DNA of 64,000 bases from contig JAFKGI010000040.1 in NCBI GenBank assembly GCA_017307785.1, positions 1 to 64,000 on the forward strand. Reading direction: 5' to 3'. The first letter of the stretch is position 1. The number at the start of each line of letters is the position of its first letter. This document shows, one piece after another, positions 51,360-60,383 of the stretch. Both the position numbers and the translations under genes were made by a program. The DNA is from Vulcanimicrobiota bacterium. Its GTDB lineage: Bacteria > Vulcanimicrobiota > Xenobia > Xenobiales > JADMJV01. The notes under the pieces were generated by a model, which was given only the letters and a program-made list of their open reading frames with translations, did no database searches and was not told where the DNA came from.

Positions 51360-51943
51360 TGGACAGCGACTCCTACTTTCACGGCTACTCGCCGCTGACC
51401 ATCCGCTGGGCGCTGGACGCGCACGCTGGTCTGAAAGCCATCTGGGCCTTCATGGCGGGCTCTCCCTTCACTTATCCGGATAAGTGGGAGCCTTATCGGG
51501 CCGTGCTGAACACCGCCGGCAACTATACGATGGGCATCAGCACCTCGCTGGGCCGCACCGGCGCCAGCCGAGTCATTCACGCCTTTTTCGGCGACGGCGA
51601 GCAAGATAGCGCCGTCACCATTGGAGATGAGCAGCCCTGGGAACTGGGCAGCCATCCTCCCGGCTGCGGCACCGCCTGGAAACCGGCGCTGCTGGCCATG
51701 TGGGCGGGCAGTCCCTGGCCGGGTGAAGAAGCCGGCACCCCCTGGCCGGAAGCGCCGGGACAGTGGGCCATGTGGGGTGACCCCGGGCTCTCGGGACTGC
51801 CCCGACCCCAGCCTCGCAGCACCGACCCGCTGGAGCGAGTGGTCCCGCCACCGCTGGCGATGCCCGTGGAAGAAAGCGGCATTTTGGGTTGGGCGGCGCC
51901 GTTGGGCGTGCCCAGTGCCAGCCTGCCCAAGAGGTTGAGCTGA
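51359..51943 (+). CDS. Tryptophan-rich hypothetical protein coupled to DAHP synthase
   Basis: The ATG shares one base with the DAHP synthase stop (TAATG). The 194 residues contain 11 Trp (about 5.7%, several times the usual frequency), many in PW, MW and AW pairs in the second half, with Pro and Gly around them. The N-terminal half looks helical and folded (RWALDAHAGLKAIWAFMAG), the C-terminal half is low complexity. No motif, signal or membrane helix. It overlaps the next TPR gene by 1 nt. It may be a sensor or assembly partner; function unknown. Confidence 0.65.
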   Translation: MDSDSYFHGYSPLTIRWALDAHAGLKAIWAFMAGSPFTYPDKWEPYRAVLNTAGNYTMGISTSLGRTGASRVIHAFFGDGEQDSAVTIGDEQPWELGSHPPGCGTAWKPALLAMWAGSPWPGEEAGTPWPEAPGQWAMWGDPGLSGLPRPQPRSTDPLERVVPPPLAMPVEESGILGWAAPLGVPSASLPKRLS

Positions 51944-53367
51944 TGCAGGCGGAAGCAAGTCTGGCCCAGGCCCGTCAATGGCTCAGTGAAGGCCTGTTTA
52001 GCGAATCCTACGAGATGCTGCTCAGCCTGCGTCGCCAGTTCGAGCAAGAACCTCCGGCACCGGCGCTACTGTTGGACATGTGGCGGGGGTTGCTGACGCT
52101 GGCGCAGGCTCGTAGCGACGCGAGTCTGGTGCAGGAAATCGTGCCCAAGATGCTTCAGGCGGGACGCGACCAGTTCGAGTTCGACTCCAGCCAGATGGGC
52201 TCGTTGCTGCATCACGCCGGGCAGGCACTGGCCGCCATCGGGGCTGGCTCCGATGCCGAGACCTTCTTCATGCAGGCCTACCGTCGTTTGCCGGACACTC
52301 CCAAGGCGCGCTACGAATACGGCCTGCAGCTGGCCTACTTCTACGCCAGCTATGGACACATCGACCAGGCTTTGCGCTGGTCCAAGGATGCCGCCGGCAA
52401 AGCCGCCAACGCCGAGGAGCTCATGCTGGCCCACCGGGCCATCTGCTGTTTCTACGACGCTCAGGGGAAGTCTCTGGAGGCGGCCGGACTGCGCCAGCAG
52501 GGTCAGAGCTCCATGCCGGACCAGAATCCGGCCTGGCTGCTCATCGATCAGGCCCGCAGTCAGAGGCGTCTAGGATTCGCCAGCCGAGCCGACGCCCACT
52601 ATCGGGAGGCGGTGGGCAGCCTGCCGGACGGCGACAAAGCCCGCATTTACCGGGAGATCGCGCTGAACTTGCTGAGTCGCCGCGACCTGGCCGGGGCCGA
52701 AGCCGCCCTGGTCGAGGGCATGCAGTGGGTCAACCCGGTCAGCTTTGAGGGACAGCTTTTACGAGCCGAGCAGGCCCGCCTCTGGCAGTTTCAGGGTCGC
52801 TTCCCCGAAACCGAAGCGGTGGTTCAGGAAATTCTGGCGCTCTGGTGTGAGCGCTTTGCCCCCCATCACCCGCTGTGCCTGCGCTTGCGGGAGGTGCTGG
52901 TGGAAGTCTCCATTTTGCGCCGCGACTGGATGCAGGGACTGGCCCGCGCCGAGGACTTGCTGCGCGTCAGCAGCGGAGCCTATGGCGGCGAACATCCCTG
53001 TGTGGCGCGCGCCCTCTACTGGATGGCCCAGGTCTGGTTTTACGAGGGAGCGCGCGAGCAAGCCAAAGCGGCTCTCACTCAGGCACAGATGATCTGGGAC
53101 GAGTGGGCGGATTTTGCCGAGGTGGAGCGAGCCCTGATCCATTTCGGAATGGGCTTGATCTTCGCCGACGAGTTGGAGTTCTACAAGGCCGAGGACGAGA
53201 TGAAGAAATCTTGCGATCTGATCGAGCAGCGCGGTCTCGGCGACCAGGCGCTGGTGCTCGGGCACCTGCTGGGCGCTCGCGGCGATATCTGCCGGATCAC
53301 CGGCCGGGATCGCCAGGCTCAGGAATGCGCGCAGCGTTCTCAAGAACTGTTGCGACCCAAGAAGTGA
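51943..53367 (+). CDS. Tetratricopeptide-repeat protein, 474 aa
   Basis: The ATG overlaps the previous stop (TGATG). The protein is helical throughout with repeating TPR-like pairs, for example YEYGLQLAYFYASYGHIDQAL and IALNLLSRRDLAGAEAALVE, and resembles Ser/Thr-kinase-linked or Bacillus-type TPR proteins. It lacks a signal peptide. Several stretches (GEHPCVARALYWMAQVWFYEG) match kinesin-light-chain-type repeats. It seems to be the third gene of the DAHP synthase unit. Partner unknown. Confidence 0.75.
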   Translation: MQAEASLAQARQWLSEGLFSESYEMLLSLRRQFEQEPPAPALLLDMWRGLLTLAQARSDASLVQEIVPKMLQAGRDQFEFDSSQMGSLLHHAGQALAAIGAGSDAETFFMQAYRRLPDTPKARYEYGLQLAYFYASYGHIDQALRWSKDAAGKAANAEELMLAHRAICCFYDAQGKSLEAAGLRQQGQSSMPDQNPAWLLIDQARSQRRLGFASRADAHYREAVGSLPDGDKARIYREIALNLLSRRDLAGAEAALVEGMQWVNPVSFEGQLLRAEQARLWQFQGRFPETEAVVQEILALWCERFAPHHPLCLRLREVLVEVSILRRDWMQGLARAEDLLRVSSGAYGGEHPCVARALYWMAQVWFYEGAREQAKAALTQAQMIWDEWADFAEVERALIHFGMGLIFADELEFYKAEDEMKKSCDLIEQRGLGDQALVLGHLLGARGDICRITGRDRQAQECAQRSQELLRPKK

Positions 53368-53382
53368 GGGAACTCTCCGCGG

Positions 53383-53410
53383 TTGCCGCTGGTAGAACCT
53401 TTGGGATAAT
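53383..53410 (+). promoter_or_regulatory. Putative promoter before the small OB-fold gene
   Basis: TTGCCG (53383-53388) and GATAAT (53405-53410) are 16 nt apart. The start would fall near 53417, just before the ATG at 53420, so the mRNA would be nearly leaderless. Confidence 0.45.
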
Positions 53411-53419
53411 ATGAACGGA

Positions 53420-53743
53420 ATGGCACCCAGACTTCAAACCATCGCATTCGCCGCCAGTTGGGCCTCTCCGCTGCCGCTGCCGTCCTGGCTGACCGCCAAG
53501 ACCCAGCGCAACAGCAAGGTGCGCCTGCAGGGGGCGGTGGACGCCATTTACCTGGAGCACAACCGTCTGGTCGTGCAGGTGGGGGAGGAGGACCTGATCT
53601 GGGTCTTTCTCGATGCCGACACCCGCTTCGTGGACGTCGTCCCGGAAGCTCTGAAGCCCGGCCACAAAGTTCAGGTGGACGGCTTGCTGGCCGATGACCG
53701 GCTGCAGGCCACCCAGGTCAAGTTACTCGGTCAACTGCTTTAA
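53420..53743 (+). CDS. Small beta-barrel protein (DUF5666/OB-like), 107 aa
   Basis: I prefer the ATG at 53420, because the -10 element abuts the earlier ATG at 53411. The first 30 residues carry a Ser/Pro/Ala-rich hydrophobic stretch that could be a weak export signal. The rest is a repeated-strand barrel: VRLQGAVDAIYLEHNRLVVQV, DLIWVFLDADTRFVDV, and GHKVQVDGLLADDRLQATQVKL, as in DUF5666-like domains. It ends in the convergent TPR gene (21 nt overlap). Function unknown. Confidence 0.65.
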   Translation: MAPRLQTIAFAASWASPLPLPSWLTAKTQRNSKVRLQGAVDAIYLEHNRLVVQVGEEDLIWVFLDADTRFVDVVPEALKPGHKVQVDGLLADDRLQATQVKLLGQLL

Positions 53744-55639
53744 CGCTTCGCCGCGAACCGCTCCGGTCGAACCGTCGATGGAGCGAATGTCCATCTGACT
53801 CAGATCGATAATGGGAGCAAAGGCCTGGGCGTGGAAAACTTCGCAAAAGCTGCGCGCCGAATCGGACGGATTTCCCCGAGGCTGGCCTTCGAAGCGACCG
53901 GCCGAGGTGCCGTCGGGACCGATCAGCTGACCACTCACCTTGTCCTGGCCCGCCTGAAGCTTGAGAACAAAGCCGTCCGAGGCCTTTTGACAACGGGGTG
54001 AGGCATAGAGCCACTTGCGAGCCGAGTTGCTACTCTCGCTGCCATCCGTCTCGATCGAAACGGGTAGAGCCACCTGGACGGCTCGGAGCTGGCTGGGATC
54101 CGTGTCCATCAGGCTCTGCAAATAGGTCATCGCCTCCTTGCGCCGCCCCTGCTGGTTGAGCGCTTTCACGAGCACGGCTTTGCAGCGATTGCGCAGTTTG
54201 ACCTCAGCCGCCGGCAGACTCTTGATGGCCTCCTCGAGGCTCTTCTGAGAGTCCGCCACGCGCCAGTCATAGAGATAGGCTTCCCCCAGGATGGCCGTCA
54301 GGTAGGGCTTGCGAGCGGCCATTTCCGGCTTCTCGACCTTCAGGCTCCGCTCCACCGAGGCGATCACGGCACCCGGCCCAAAACAGCTCCACACGGCCGT
54401 GCTGAAGCTGGGCAAATCCAGCGCTTTGGCTCCGTAGGGTTGCAGAAATCCGTCCACCCCCGTATTGGCGGCGATCAGGTTGGCCACCCGGTCGCGTTCC
54501 CGAGCCACCTGACGCTCCATGGAAAAGAGCCGGCCCAGCAACCCGGGCACTTCTTTCCAGGCGGCATAGCTCAACTTCTCGCGAGTGCGCTGAATGTTGC
54601 GCTGTAGAGCCAGCGAGTAGAGATAGACCAGACGGCCTTCCACCAAGGTGGGTGCGGTGGAGATACTGGAGTTTCGATCCTGGCGGCGGATCAGCATGCC
54701 CAGTTTCTCCAGGGCCATCTCGTCATATCCCATCTGCAGCAGTACTGAGCCGAGATGTCCATAGCACTCGGCCCATTTGTTCTGGGATGCCTGAGCGGAT
54801 CCGGAAATACGCCAGGCCTGCATCTGCTTCAGGGCGGACAGCGCCTCGGGCATCCTCGATTCCGCGGCGTAGAGTTCCGCCAGAAATCCCCAGGGATCGC
54901 TGTAAGTGTAGGCATTGAACATCTCGGTGGACTTGAGCATCAACTTTTCGCTCTCGTCGTAGCGCAACAGGTCGCGCGCCGCCTCACCGGCATTGCAGAA
55001 AAAAACCGGGTCGGACCCGTAACCGGCTTCTGAAGCGATCTTTTGGAAATATTCGTAGCTTTTTTCCATGTTGTCGGCTTCGAACTCGATGTTGCCGAGC
55101 GTATTGAGGGCGTGATCGCGATAGCCGGCTTGTTCCGGGTCGTCCAGCAGTTTGGTCATCAGCTGGCGCGACTCGTCAAACCGTCCCAGCTTCAGCAGCG
55201 GCCAGCCTTTGCGGGCCGTTTGCTTCTCGGAGGGATACAGCTTGTCGCGCTCATCGATGAGATCGAGAGCCTCCTGATAATGCTCGAGTTGCTGGGCCGT
55301 TTCGCTGAGCTCTTGCAGGACCGTCCCGTAAAGCGGGCCGGAGGCGCTGCTCTCGGGATGCTCAGGGAAAGCCCGCTCAATGCCCTTGCGGGCCCGAGAA
55401 TAGCAATAGTAAGCCCTCGGGATACTCCCCTCGCCATAATGGTAGATAGCCCCCAGCAAATACAGAGCCGCATAGTTGTCAGGCTCTTTCTTCAAGATCT
55501 CTTCGGTCAGCTTGCGCGCCTGGGCATACTTTTGAGACTGAAAAGCGCTCTCAGCCTGGGCATACTCGGAAGTGCTTTCCGGCGTCTCCCCCCACAGGGG
55601 CGCCGAGGCCAGCAGCAGCGCGCACAGCAGCTTTTTCAC
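53723..55639 (-). CDS. Secreted TPR protein, 638 aa, end of the MoxR operon
   Basis: The GTG at 55639 overlaps the moxR stop (GTGA) and starts a signal peptide (MKKLLCALLLASAPLWGE with GTG as Met). TPR-like helices span residues 25-480 (YAQAESAFQSQKYAQARKL, YAALYLLGAIYHYGEG). The C-terminal ~130 residues are a beta-rich domain with SETDGSE and QGKDKVSGQ-type turns that is not recognised. In MoxR/DUF58 operons such TPR (BatB/E-like) proteins sit in the membrane or periplasm. The last 21 nt overlap the small OB-like gene. Confidence 0.75.
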   Translation of the reverse strand: MKKLLCALLLASAPLWGETPESTSEYAQAESAFQSQKYAQARKLTEEILKKEPDNYAALYLLGAIYHYGEGSIPRAYYCYSRARKGIERAFPEHPESSASGPLYGTVLQELSETAQQLEHYQEALDLIDERDKLYPSEKQTARKGWPLLKLGRFDESRQLMTKLLDDPEQAGYRDHALNTLGNIEFEADNMEKSYEYFQKIASEAGYGSDPVFFCNAGEAARDLLRYDESEKLMLKSTEMFNAYTYSDPWGFLAELYAAESRMPEALSALKQMQAWRISGSAQASQNKWAECYGHLGSVLLQMGYDEMALEKLGMLIRRQDRNSSISTAPTLVEGRLVYLYSLALQRNIQRTREKLSYAAWKEVPGLLGRLFSMERQVARERDRVANLIAANTGVDGFLQPYGAKALDLPSFSTAVWSCFGPGAVIASVERSLKVEKPEMAARKPYLTAILGEAYLYDWRVADSQKSLEEAIKSLPAAEVKLRNRCKAVLVKALNQQGRRKEAMTYLQSLMDTDPSQLRAVQVALPVSIETDGSESSNSARKWLYASPRCQKASDGFVLKLQAGQDKVSGQLIGPDGTSAGRFEGQPRGNPSDSARSFCEVFHAQAFAPIIDLSQMDIRSIDGSTGAVRGEALKQLTE

Positions 55640-56622
55640 GGACGCAAAGTGGTCCGCGAGAGCTTGTCCAGCACTGGCGCCATGGCTTCTTTGAGGATCT
55701 GCACGGCTTCGCCACTCCCGGGCGCCAGGGCCATGCGATGGCAGAAGACGTAGGGAGCCAGCCACTGCACGTCGTCGTCGCTGACGTAGTCCCGGCCACG
55801 CAGCAAGGCGGCCGCCTGCAGGGCCGGGGCCATGAGCACCAGACTGCGGGTCGACATGCCCTGCAGAACCTGCGGATGGGCGCGCACGGCCCGGGCGATG
55901 TCGACCAGGCAGGCGTTGATGTTGGGATGCAGGTAGACGTTCTTTTGCAACGACAGCCGGGCCTCCACCACCTCGCCGCGGTTGACGGCCGGCAGCCCCT
56001 CCATCGAGGAGCGGGCCGCTCGTTCCAGTCGAGTGTTGAGCACGGCGATCTCGGCATCGCGCTCGATGAAGTCCATGCGGATCTTGAAAAGGAAGCGGTC
56101 GAGTTGGGCCACCGGCAGCGGATACGTTCCGCTCAGATCCAGCGGGTTCTGGGTGGCGATCACGAAAAACAGGTCGTCCAGTGGATAACTCACGTTGTCC
56201 ACCGTTACTTGTTTCTCGGCCATGGCCTCGAGCATGGCCGACTGCACTTTGGGCGAGGTGCGGTTGATTTCGTCGCCCAGCACGATGTAGGCGAAGACTG
56301 GACCGCGGCGGAACTCGAAGGTCGAAGTATTGGTGTCGAAGATGGAAACGCCGGTGATGTCGCTGGGCAGCAAGTCCGGCGTGAACTGAATACGGCGGAA
56401 ACTCGGGATATCGTCTTCCAGCAGATCGTCGATGATCGAGTCGCCGAGAGCCTTGGCCAGCGTCGTCTTGCCCGAGCCCGGGTAATCTTCCAGCAGGACG
56501 TGGCCGTCCGCCAGCAGGGCGACCAGAATCAGCTCAATGATGCTGGCGCGTCCTTTCACGGCGTGCTTGAGCCGATCTTCCAGGCGCTTCATTACCTCAC
56601 GGGGTTTCTCCAGGTCGGTCAA
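55636..56622 (-). CDS. MoxR-family AAA+ ATPase
   Basis: The 328-residue protein has Walker A PGSGKT (48-53), Walker B (YIVLGDEINR), sensor TQNPLDLSGTYPLP and the conserved DRFLFKI arm, as in MoxR. The start is TTG with AGAGGA 7 nt upstream. MoxR chaperones often assemble or activate metal-binding or von Willebrand factor proteins; here it lies in a DUF58-transglutaminase-MoxR-TPR operon, 18 nt after the transglutaminase. Confidence 0.93.
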   Translation of the reverse strand: MTDLEKPREVMKRLEDRLKHAVKGRASIIELILVALLADGHVLLEDYPGSGKTTLAKALGDSIIDDLLEDDIPSFRRIQFTPDLLPSDITGVSIFDTNTSTFEFRRGPVFAYIVLGDEINRTSPKVQSAMLEAMAEKQVTVDNVSYPLDDLFFVIATQNPLDLSGTYPLPVAQLDRFLFKIRMDFIERDAEIAVLNTRLERAARSSMEGLPAVNRGEVVEARLSLQKNVYLHPNINACLVDIARAVRAHPQVLQGMSTRSLVLMAPALQAAALLRGRDYVSDDDVQWLAPYVFCHRMALAPGSGEAVQILKEAMAPVLDKLSRTTLRP

Positions 56623-56640
56623 CGGGTCGTCCTCTTTCCT

Positions 56641-58860
56641 CTATCTAACTTTCAGGGGACTGATCGGATCCAGCCAACCCCAATAGCGGCGCCAGCCCAC
56701 CACGGTGCGACGGCGCAACTGACTCAGACATTCTTTCAAGAGCGGCAAGACCTCACGGTCCGGCTGGGCTCCTGGTGGCCCCAGGCGCAGGCGCAGGTGA
56801 ACCCGCACCAGCGGCAGCAGGGCCGGCAATTCCTCACCCAGGCGACGCGCGAACTCCTCGCAAGACTCATCGCGGCGGCGCACGGTGCCTTGCTCGGCCA
56901 GACGGTCCAGCACGCAAATGTAGGCAACCCGGGCCTGGGCCGGCCCCGGCGTCCAGAAGGGCGCGCGGCGGCGCCAGACCTTCCACAGCAACAGGACGGC
57001 CCAACCGACCAGCACGGAGCCGGCCGAGCCGTAGACGACGACCTTCAGGAACAGCACCGCCATTTTATGCAGGTCGAGGGGCGGACGATCGTCCTCGGGA
57101 CGTCGGTCCTTCTTGTCCTTGCGGGCCATGTCGCCCATCATCTGCTGCAGGTTGTTGTCGACCTGCTCTTTTTCGGGCTCGAGATTCTTCTTGGGTGCGA
57201 TGTCCAAATCCAGCCAACCCACGCCCTGCAGGTAGATCTCGGGCCAGCTATGGGCATCGCTGTTGCGGATCAACAGGCTGCTGCCGGCTCCGCGCTGCTG
57301 GGCCATCACCATGTAACCGTCGGAAATCCGCGCCGGAATGCCGGCCGCCCGATACAGGTAGCAAGCCGAGTGACTGGTGAAGACGCAATAGCCGATGCGC
57401 TCACCAAAGAGATAGTCGCTGACCGGATCGGCGGCTCGAGAAGAGGGAGACTTCAAGGAATAGGTGGCGTTCTCGTCCAGCCATTTCTTGATATAGACGG
57501 CCTTCATGAAAGGGGAGGAACGCCCGGCTTCGGGCATGGCGGCGATAATCGACTCGGCCAACTCTTTGTAGCGCCGATCCGCGGGACCCTGAAGATAGTG
57601 GCTCCACTCGTCTGCGGTCCAACTCTCCTCACCGGCCTTGTTGGGAATCAACTGTCGGTATTCCCCGGTCAGCACCAGGCTTTCGACGTCATAAGCTTTC
57701 TGAAAGCGGTCCGGGTCCGGGTTGGAGACAGCCCAGTAATGCTGCGGATTGATCAGTCCGAACGGGCGTGGATGCAGGTCGAGCAAGGCGACGCGCGTGT
57801 CCAGCTTCTGGAAGTTCCACTGGGAGAGCTCGGGCACTCGCATGCCCAACTCTTCCGGTTGAGCCTCTTTGTCGTAGTAACGCGTCGGAAAGCCCTGCGC
57901 GTTGTCGCGGTCGAAGCGATCGTCGTTGCTGCGCACCATGTTGATGCCGTTGTACTGGCTCTCACTGGTTTCCCGGAAATAGTAGGCACCCGAGGGCGGG
58001 GTGTAGTCGTCCTGGAAGACGACGATGGCCACCGGATAAGGCTTGGGCTTGGTCGAATCTTCGAAGGGGTCTTTGTCTTTTTTGTTAGGGTCGGGCTTGC
58101 CCTGGCCTTTGCTGGGCGGGGGCGGGGCGGGGGTCTGCAGGTTGCCCTCCGGACTCAGCCGGTTCTCCTCACCGCCCGGCTTGCCCATGCCGAACTTCTC
58201 GAAGATCTGCTTGACCTGGTTGCTGGGCACCACCAGATAGAGCCCCACCAGCAACAGAAGCATCAAGGGCAGGTCCCACCAGGGACGCCGGTTGCCCGGA
58301 CGGTTGGCGGCCAGAGTACAGACCGCCACCAGCGCCAGGGAGCCTACCGTCAGAAACAGCGGGGTTGGGTCCAATCCTCTCAGCCAGAGCGGATCCACCA
58401 GCTGAAAAGGGCGGTTGATGTAGCCTTCGCGGTGGGCCTCCAGAGCGGTCACAAAGATGCCCCCGGCCGCCGCCAATTCCAGCACCGAGCCGAGGGGCGA
58501 GCGCCAACTCAGGCTGCGCAGCGCCGCCACCGAACAAAAAGCCCAGAGCGCCGCCTGCAGGGCCTGGCGGAACAGCACCCAGCGGTCGCTGCCGATCGTC
58601 AGAGGCAGGCTGCTGGCCCGGTCCAGCACCGCAAGCAAACCGCTCCCCACCAGCCAGAATACGACCAGAGCCACCAGGATGGCGCGGCAGCGGAAGTTCT
58701 GACCGGTCGAGAAATACCAGGCCACCACCGCCAGCCCCGCCCCCAGGGCCGCCCAAAGAGGAATGGCCGCGGCCGGCGTGATCAGATACTGGTTCAAGAA
58801 GGCGAGGGCGGGCCACAACAGCAGCAGGCTGACCCAAAAGGAGCGAGGTCTCTCGTTCAC
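56641..58860 (-). CDS. Membrane-anchored transglutaminase-like protein, 739 aa
   Basis: About seven hydrophobic helices occupy residues 8-215, followed by a Pro/Lys-rich linker (250-275) and a periplasmic transglutaminase-like domain with Cys492 (GYCVFTSHS), His537 (DAHSWPEI) and Asp551 (GWLDLDIAP), the full catalytic triad. A further helix (about 600-630) and a cytoplasmic basic tail close the protein. The N-terminus overlaps DUF58 by 4 nt. With MoxR and DUF58 it forms a recurring operon of unknown but probably envelope-related function. Confidence 0.88.
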   Translation of the reverse strand: MNERPRSFWVSLLLLWPALAFLNQYLITPAAAIPLWAALGAGLAVVAWYFSTGQNFRCRAILVALVVFWLVGSGLLAVLDRASSLPLTIGSDRWVLFRQALQAALWAFCSVAALRSLSWRSPLGSVLELAAAGGIFVTALEAHREGYINRPFQLVDPLWLRGLDPTPLFLTVGSLALVAVCTLAANRPGNRRPWWDLPLMLLLLVGLYLVVPSNQVKQIFEKFGMGKPGGEENRLSPEGNLQTPAPPPPSKGQGKPDPNKKDKDPFEDSTKPKPYPVAIVVFQDDYTPPSGAYYFRETSESQYNGINMVRSNDDRFDRDNAQGFPTRYYDKEAQPEELGMRVPELSQWNFQKLDTRVALLDLHPRPFGLINPQHYWAVSNPDPDRFQKAYDVESLVLTGEYRQLIPNKAGEESWTADEWSHYLQGPADRRYKELAESIIAAMPEAGRSSPFMKAVYIKKWLDENATYSLKSPSSRAADPVSDYLFGERIGYCVFTSHSACYLYRAAGIPARISDGYMVMAQQRGAGSSLLIRNSDAHSWPEIYLQGVGWLDLDIAPKKNLEPEKEQVDNNLQQMMGDMARKDKKDRRPEDDRPPLDLHKMAVLFLKVVVYGSAGSVLVGWAVLLLWKVWRRRAPFWTPGPAQARVAYICVLDRLAEQGTVRRRDESCEEFARRLGEELPALLPLVRVHLRLRLGPPGAQPDREVLPLLKECLSQLRRRTVVGWRRYWGWLDPISPLKVR

Positions 58861-60149
58861 GCGCTGCGCCTCGCGAAGACCTGGAGGTCACCCAGAATGG
58901 CGCCGTTGCGCCGATCGATCAAGACAACCTGGCCGGGAAAACCACGCCAGAGCGCGGCTGCCTGGCGCAAGTGTTCTCCCAGCTGTTGAGCCGCCTGGGG
59001 TCGGACCAGCCATTTTTTCCAACCCGCCTCGGCGACCGGGGCCGGTTGGCCGTCGATGGCCAGACAAAGTTGCAGAGGCACCCGACTGGCTCGCAGGGCG
59101 TCGCGCACGGCCACATCCTGACCGGCCAGGTCCAAAGGCAAGACGACGATTCCCTGGGAGTAACCGTCTTGTTCCGCCTGCCGGAGATAAGCGGACACCT
59201 GGGACGGCTGCGGAACTCGGCTGTCGGCGGAGCGACACAGGCGCTCCATCGCGGCCACCTTGTGATGGTCGTGGCCACTGGTTCCATCACTGCCGAAGCG
59301 CCACTCGGGGCCGAGCATATCCCCCTCCAAGAGAACTCGGCAGACGGCCGCGGCCGCTTCATCGCGCGGGCCCGTCATCAGATAGGCACAGACTTTGGGG
59401 CGCGGAGCCAGCGCCCGCTCGGGTACGCGCACCATCAGGCGGCGCGTGCGGGCAAAAACTTTCCAGAGAATGGTACGCGGCGAATCTCCGCGAGAATATT
59501 GACGAAGATCCACCCGGTCGCCGTCGGGGTTACCGCGCGGATCGGAAACGTCCTCACCGCTGCTCCAGCGCACCAGCAAGGGCTGCTGATGGAGCTGTCC
59601 CACTCCCGGGATGACGCGAAAGTCGCCCCGCTGGATGCGCTGAAAACGAATCCGCGACAGACCCAACAAGTCGCTCACCTGAAATTCGCGAACCACCGAC
59701 CCGTAATGACCTCGTCGGGCCATCACGATCTCTTCCTGGTCGAAACCGTCCCGCCGCACGATGCGCACCTCCGCACCGGGCTCCAGCCAGCGCCAGCTGA
59801 CCTGGACAAAAGGAAACCAGCTCCACAGAGGCACCGGCGAGGGGAGCCAGTACGGCCTCTCGGCCTCGGCTCCGTGAGGAAGGGCACCACCACCTTGCCG
59901 CAGTTGCCGCAGCAAAGTCAGGGTGCGCAAGCAAACCAGTACGACCACCAGAGCCAGCACCACCAGGAAGCCCGAGCAGAGAGACTGCAAGACCAGGTCC
60001 TGACTGCCCAGAGCCAGGTAGCGCATCACGGGAATGGAGGCGCCAAAACAGACCAAACCCAGCGGGCTCAGGGGAAACCAGCCCAGGGCAGTCCAGCTCC
60101 ATTTTAGCAGGCGCTTCGTCACGGCTGGTGCGTTCGAGCAGGGGCTCAT
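58857..60149 (-). CDS. DUF58-domain membrane protein
   Basis: The 430-residue protein has two N-terminal helices (about 25-45 and 55-75) and the DUF58 region with the diagnostic DPRGNPDGDRVDLRQYSRGDSPRTILWKVFART block (about 210-245), where RQYxxGD and W.. arginine are conserved. AGGAAG 6 nt upstream supports the ATG at 60149. It heads the four-gene operon; family members are regulatory or secreted-protein assembly factors with an unclear role. Confidence 0.9.
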   Translation of the reverse strand: MSPCSNAPAVTKRLLKWSWTALGWFPLSPLGLVCFGASIPVMRYLALGSQDLVLQSLCSGFLVVLALVVVLVCLRTLTLLRQLRQGGGALPHGAEAERPYWLPSPVPLWSWFPFVQVSWRWLEPGAEVRIVRRDGFDQEEIVMARRGHYGSVVREFQVSDLLGLSRIRFQRIQRGDFRVIPGVGQLHQQPLLVRWSSGEDVSDPRGNPDGDRVDLRQYSRGDSPRTILWKVFARTRRLMVRVPERALAPRPKVCAYLMTGPRDEAAAAVCRVLLEGDMLGPEWRFGSDGTSGHDHHKVAAMERLCRSADSRVPQPSQVSAYLRQAEQDGYSQGIVVLPLDLAGQDVAVRDALRASRVPLQLCLAIDGQPAPVAEAGWKKWLVRPQAAQQLGEHLRQAAALWRGFPGQVVLIDRRNGAILGDLQVFARRSA

Positions 60150-60170
60150 GAAATACTTCCTGCCATGTGA

Positions 60171-60199
60171 TTGACGCTGTTCGGTCTAATTGCTATACT
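60171..60199 (+). promoter_or_regulatory. Strong promoter of the infC-rpmI-rplT operon
   Basis: TTGACG (60171-60176) and TATACT (60194-60199) are 17 nt apart, an excellent sigma-70 match. Transcription would start near 60206, about 178 nt before infC. Confidence 0.75.
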
Positions 60200-60205
60200 T
60201 TCGGT

Positions 60206-60383
60206 CGCATAACAGGTCAAAGCAGAAGGATTATCTTCTCACCCTGCAGCGTTCTTAGCTAGCAGTGGTTACCGCGAAAGCGCACGAGGTCCACCTTGTC
60301 CGCCTGAACCTGCTCCACGCAGGTCGCAGTAGTTAGAGCCGATAGGCTCTTTCTGTCTTTGTCCGGGAACAAGGAGTTGACTT
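60206..60383 (+). promoter_or_regulatory. Structured leader of infC with attenuator-like hairpin
   Basis: The untranslated leader contains a CCTGC/GCAGG hairpin (60309-60323) and AGAGCC/GGCTCT (60335-60350) followed by TTCTGTCTTT, a classic intrinsic-terminator shape 24 nt before the infC start. It could be regulated by L20 or IF3, as in the infC-rpmI-rplT leaders of other bacteria, but no recognised L20-binding fold was checked. Confidence 0.5.

Noticed and set aside
55738..58989. A 1083-codon open frame on the plus strand
   Set aside because: It lies opposite moxR and the transglutaminase, whose catalytic motifs are certain; its own composition is Gln/His/Arg-rich shadow sequence.
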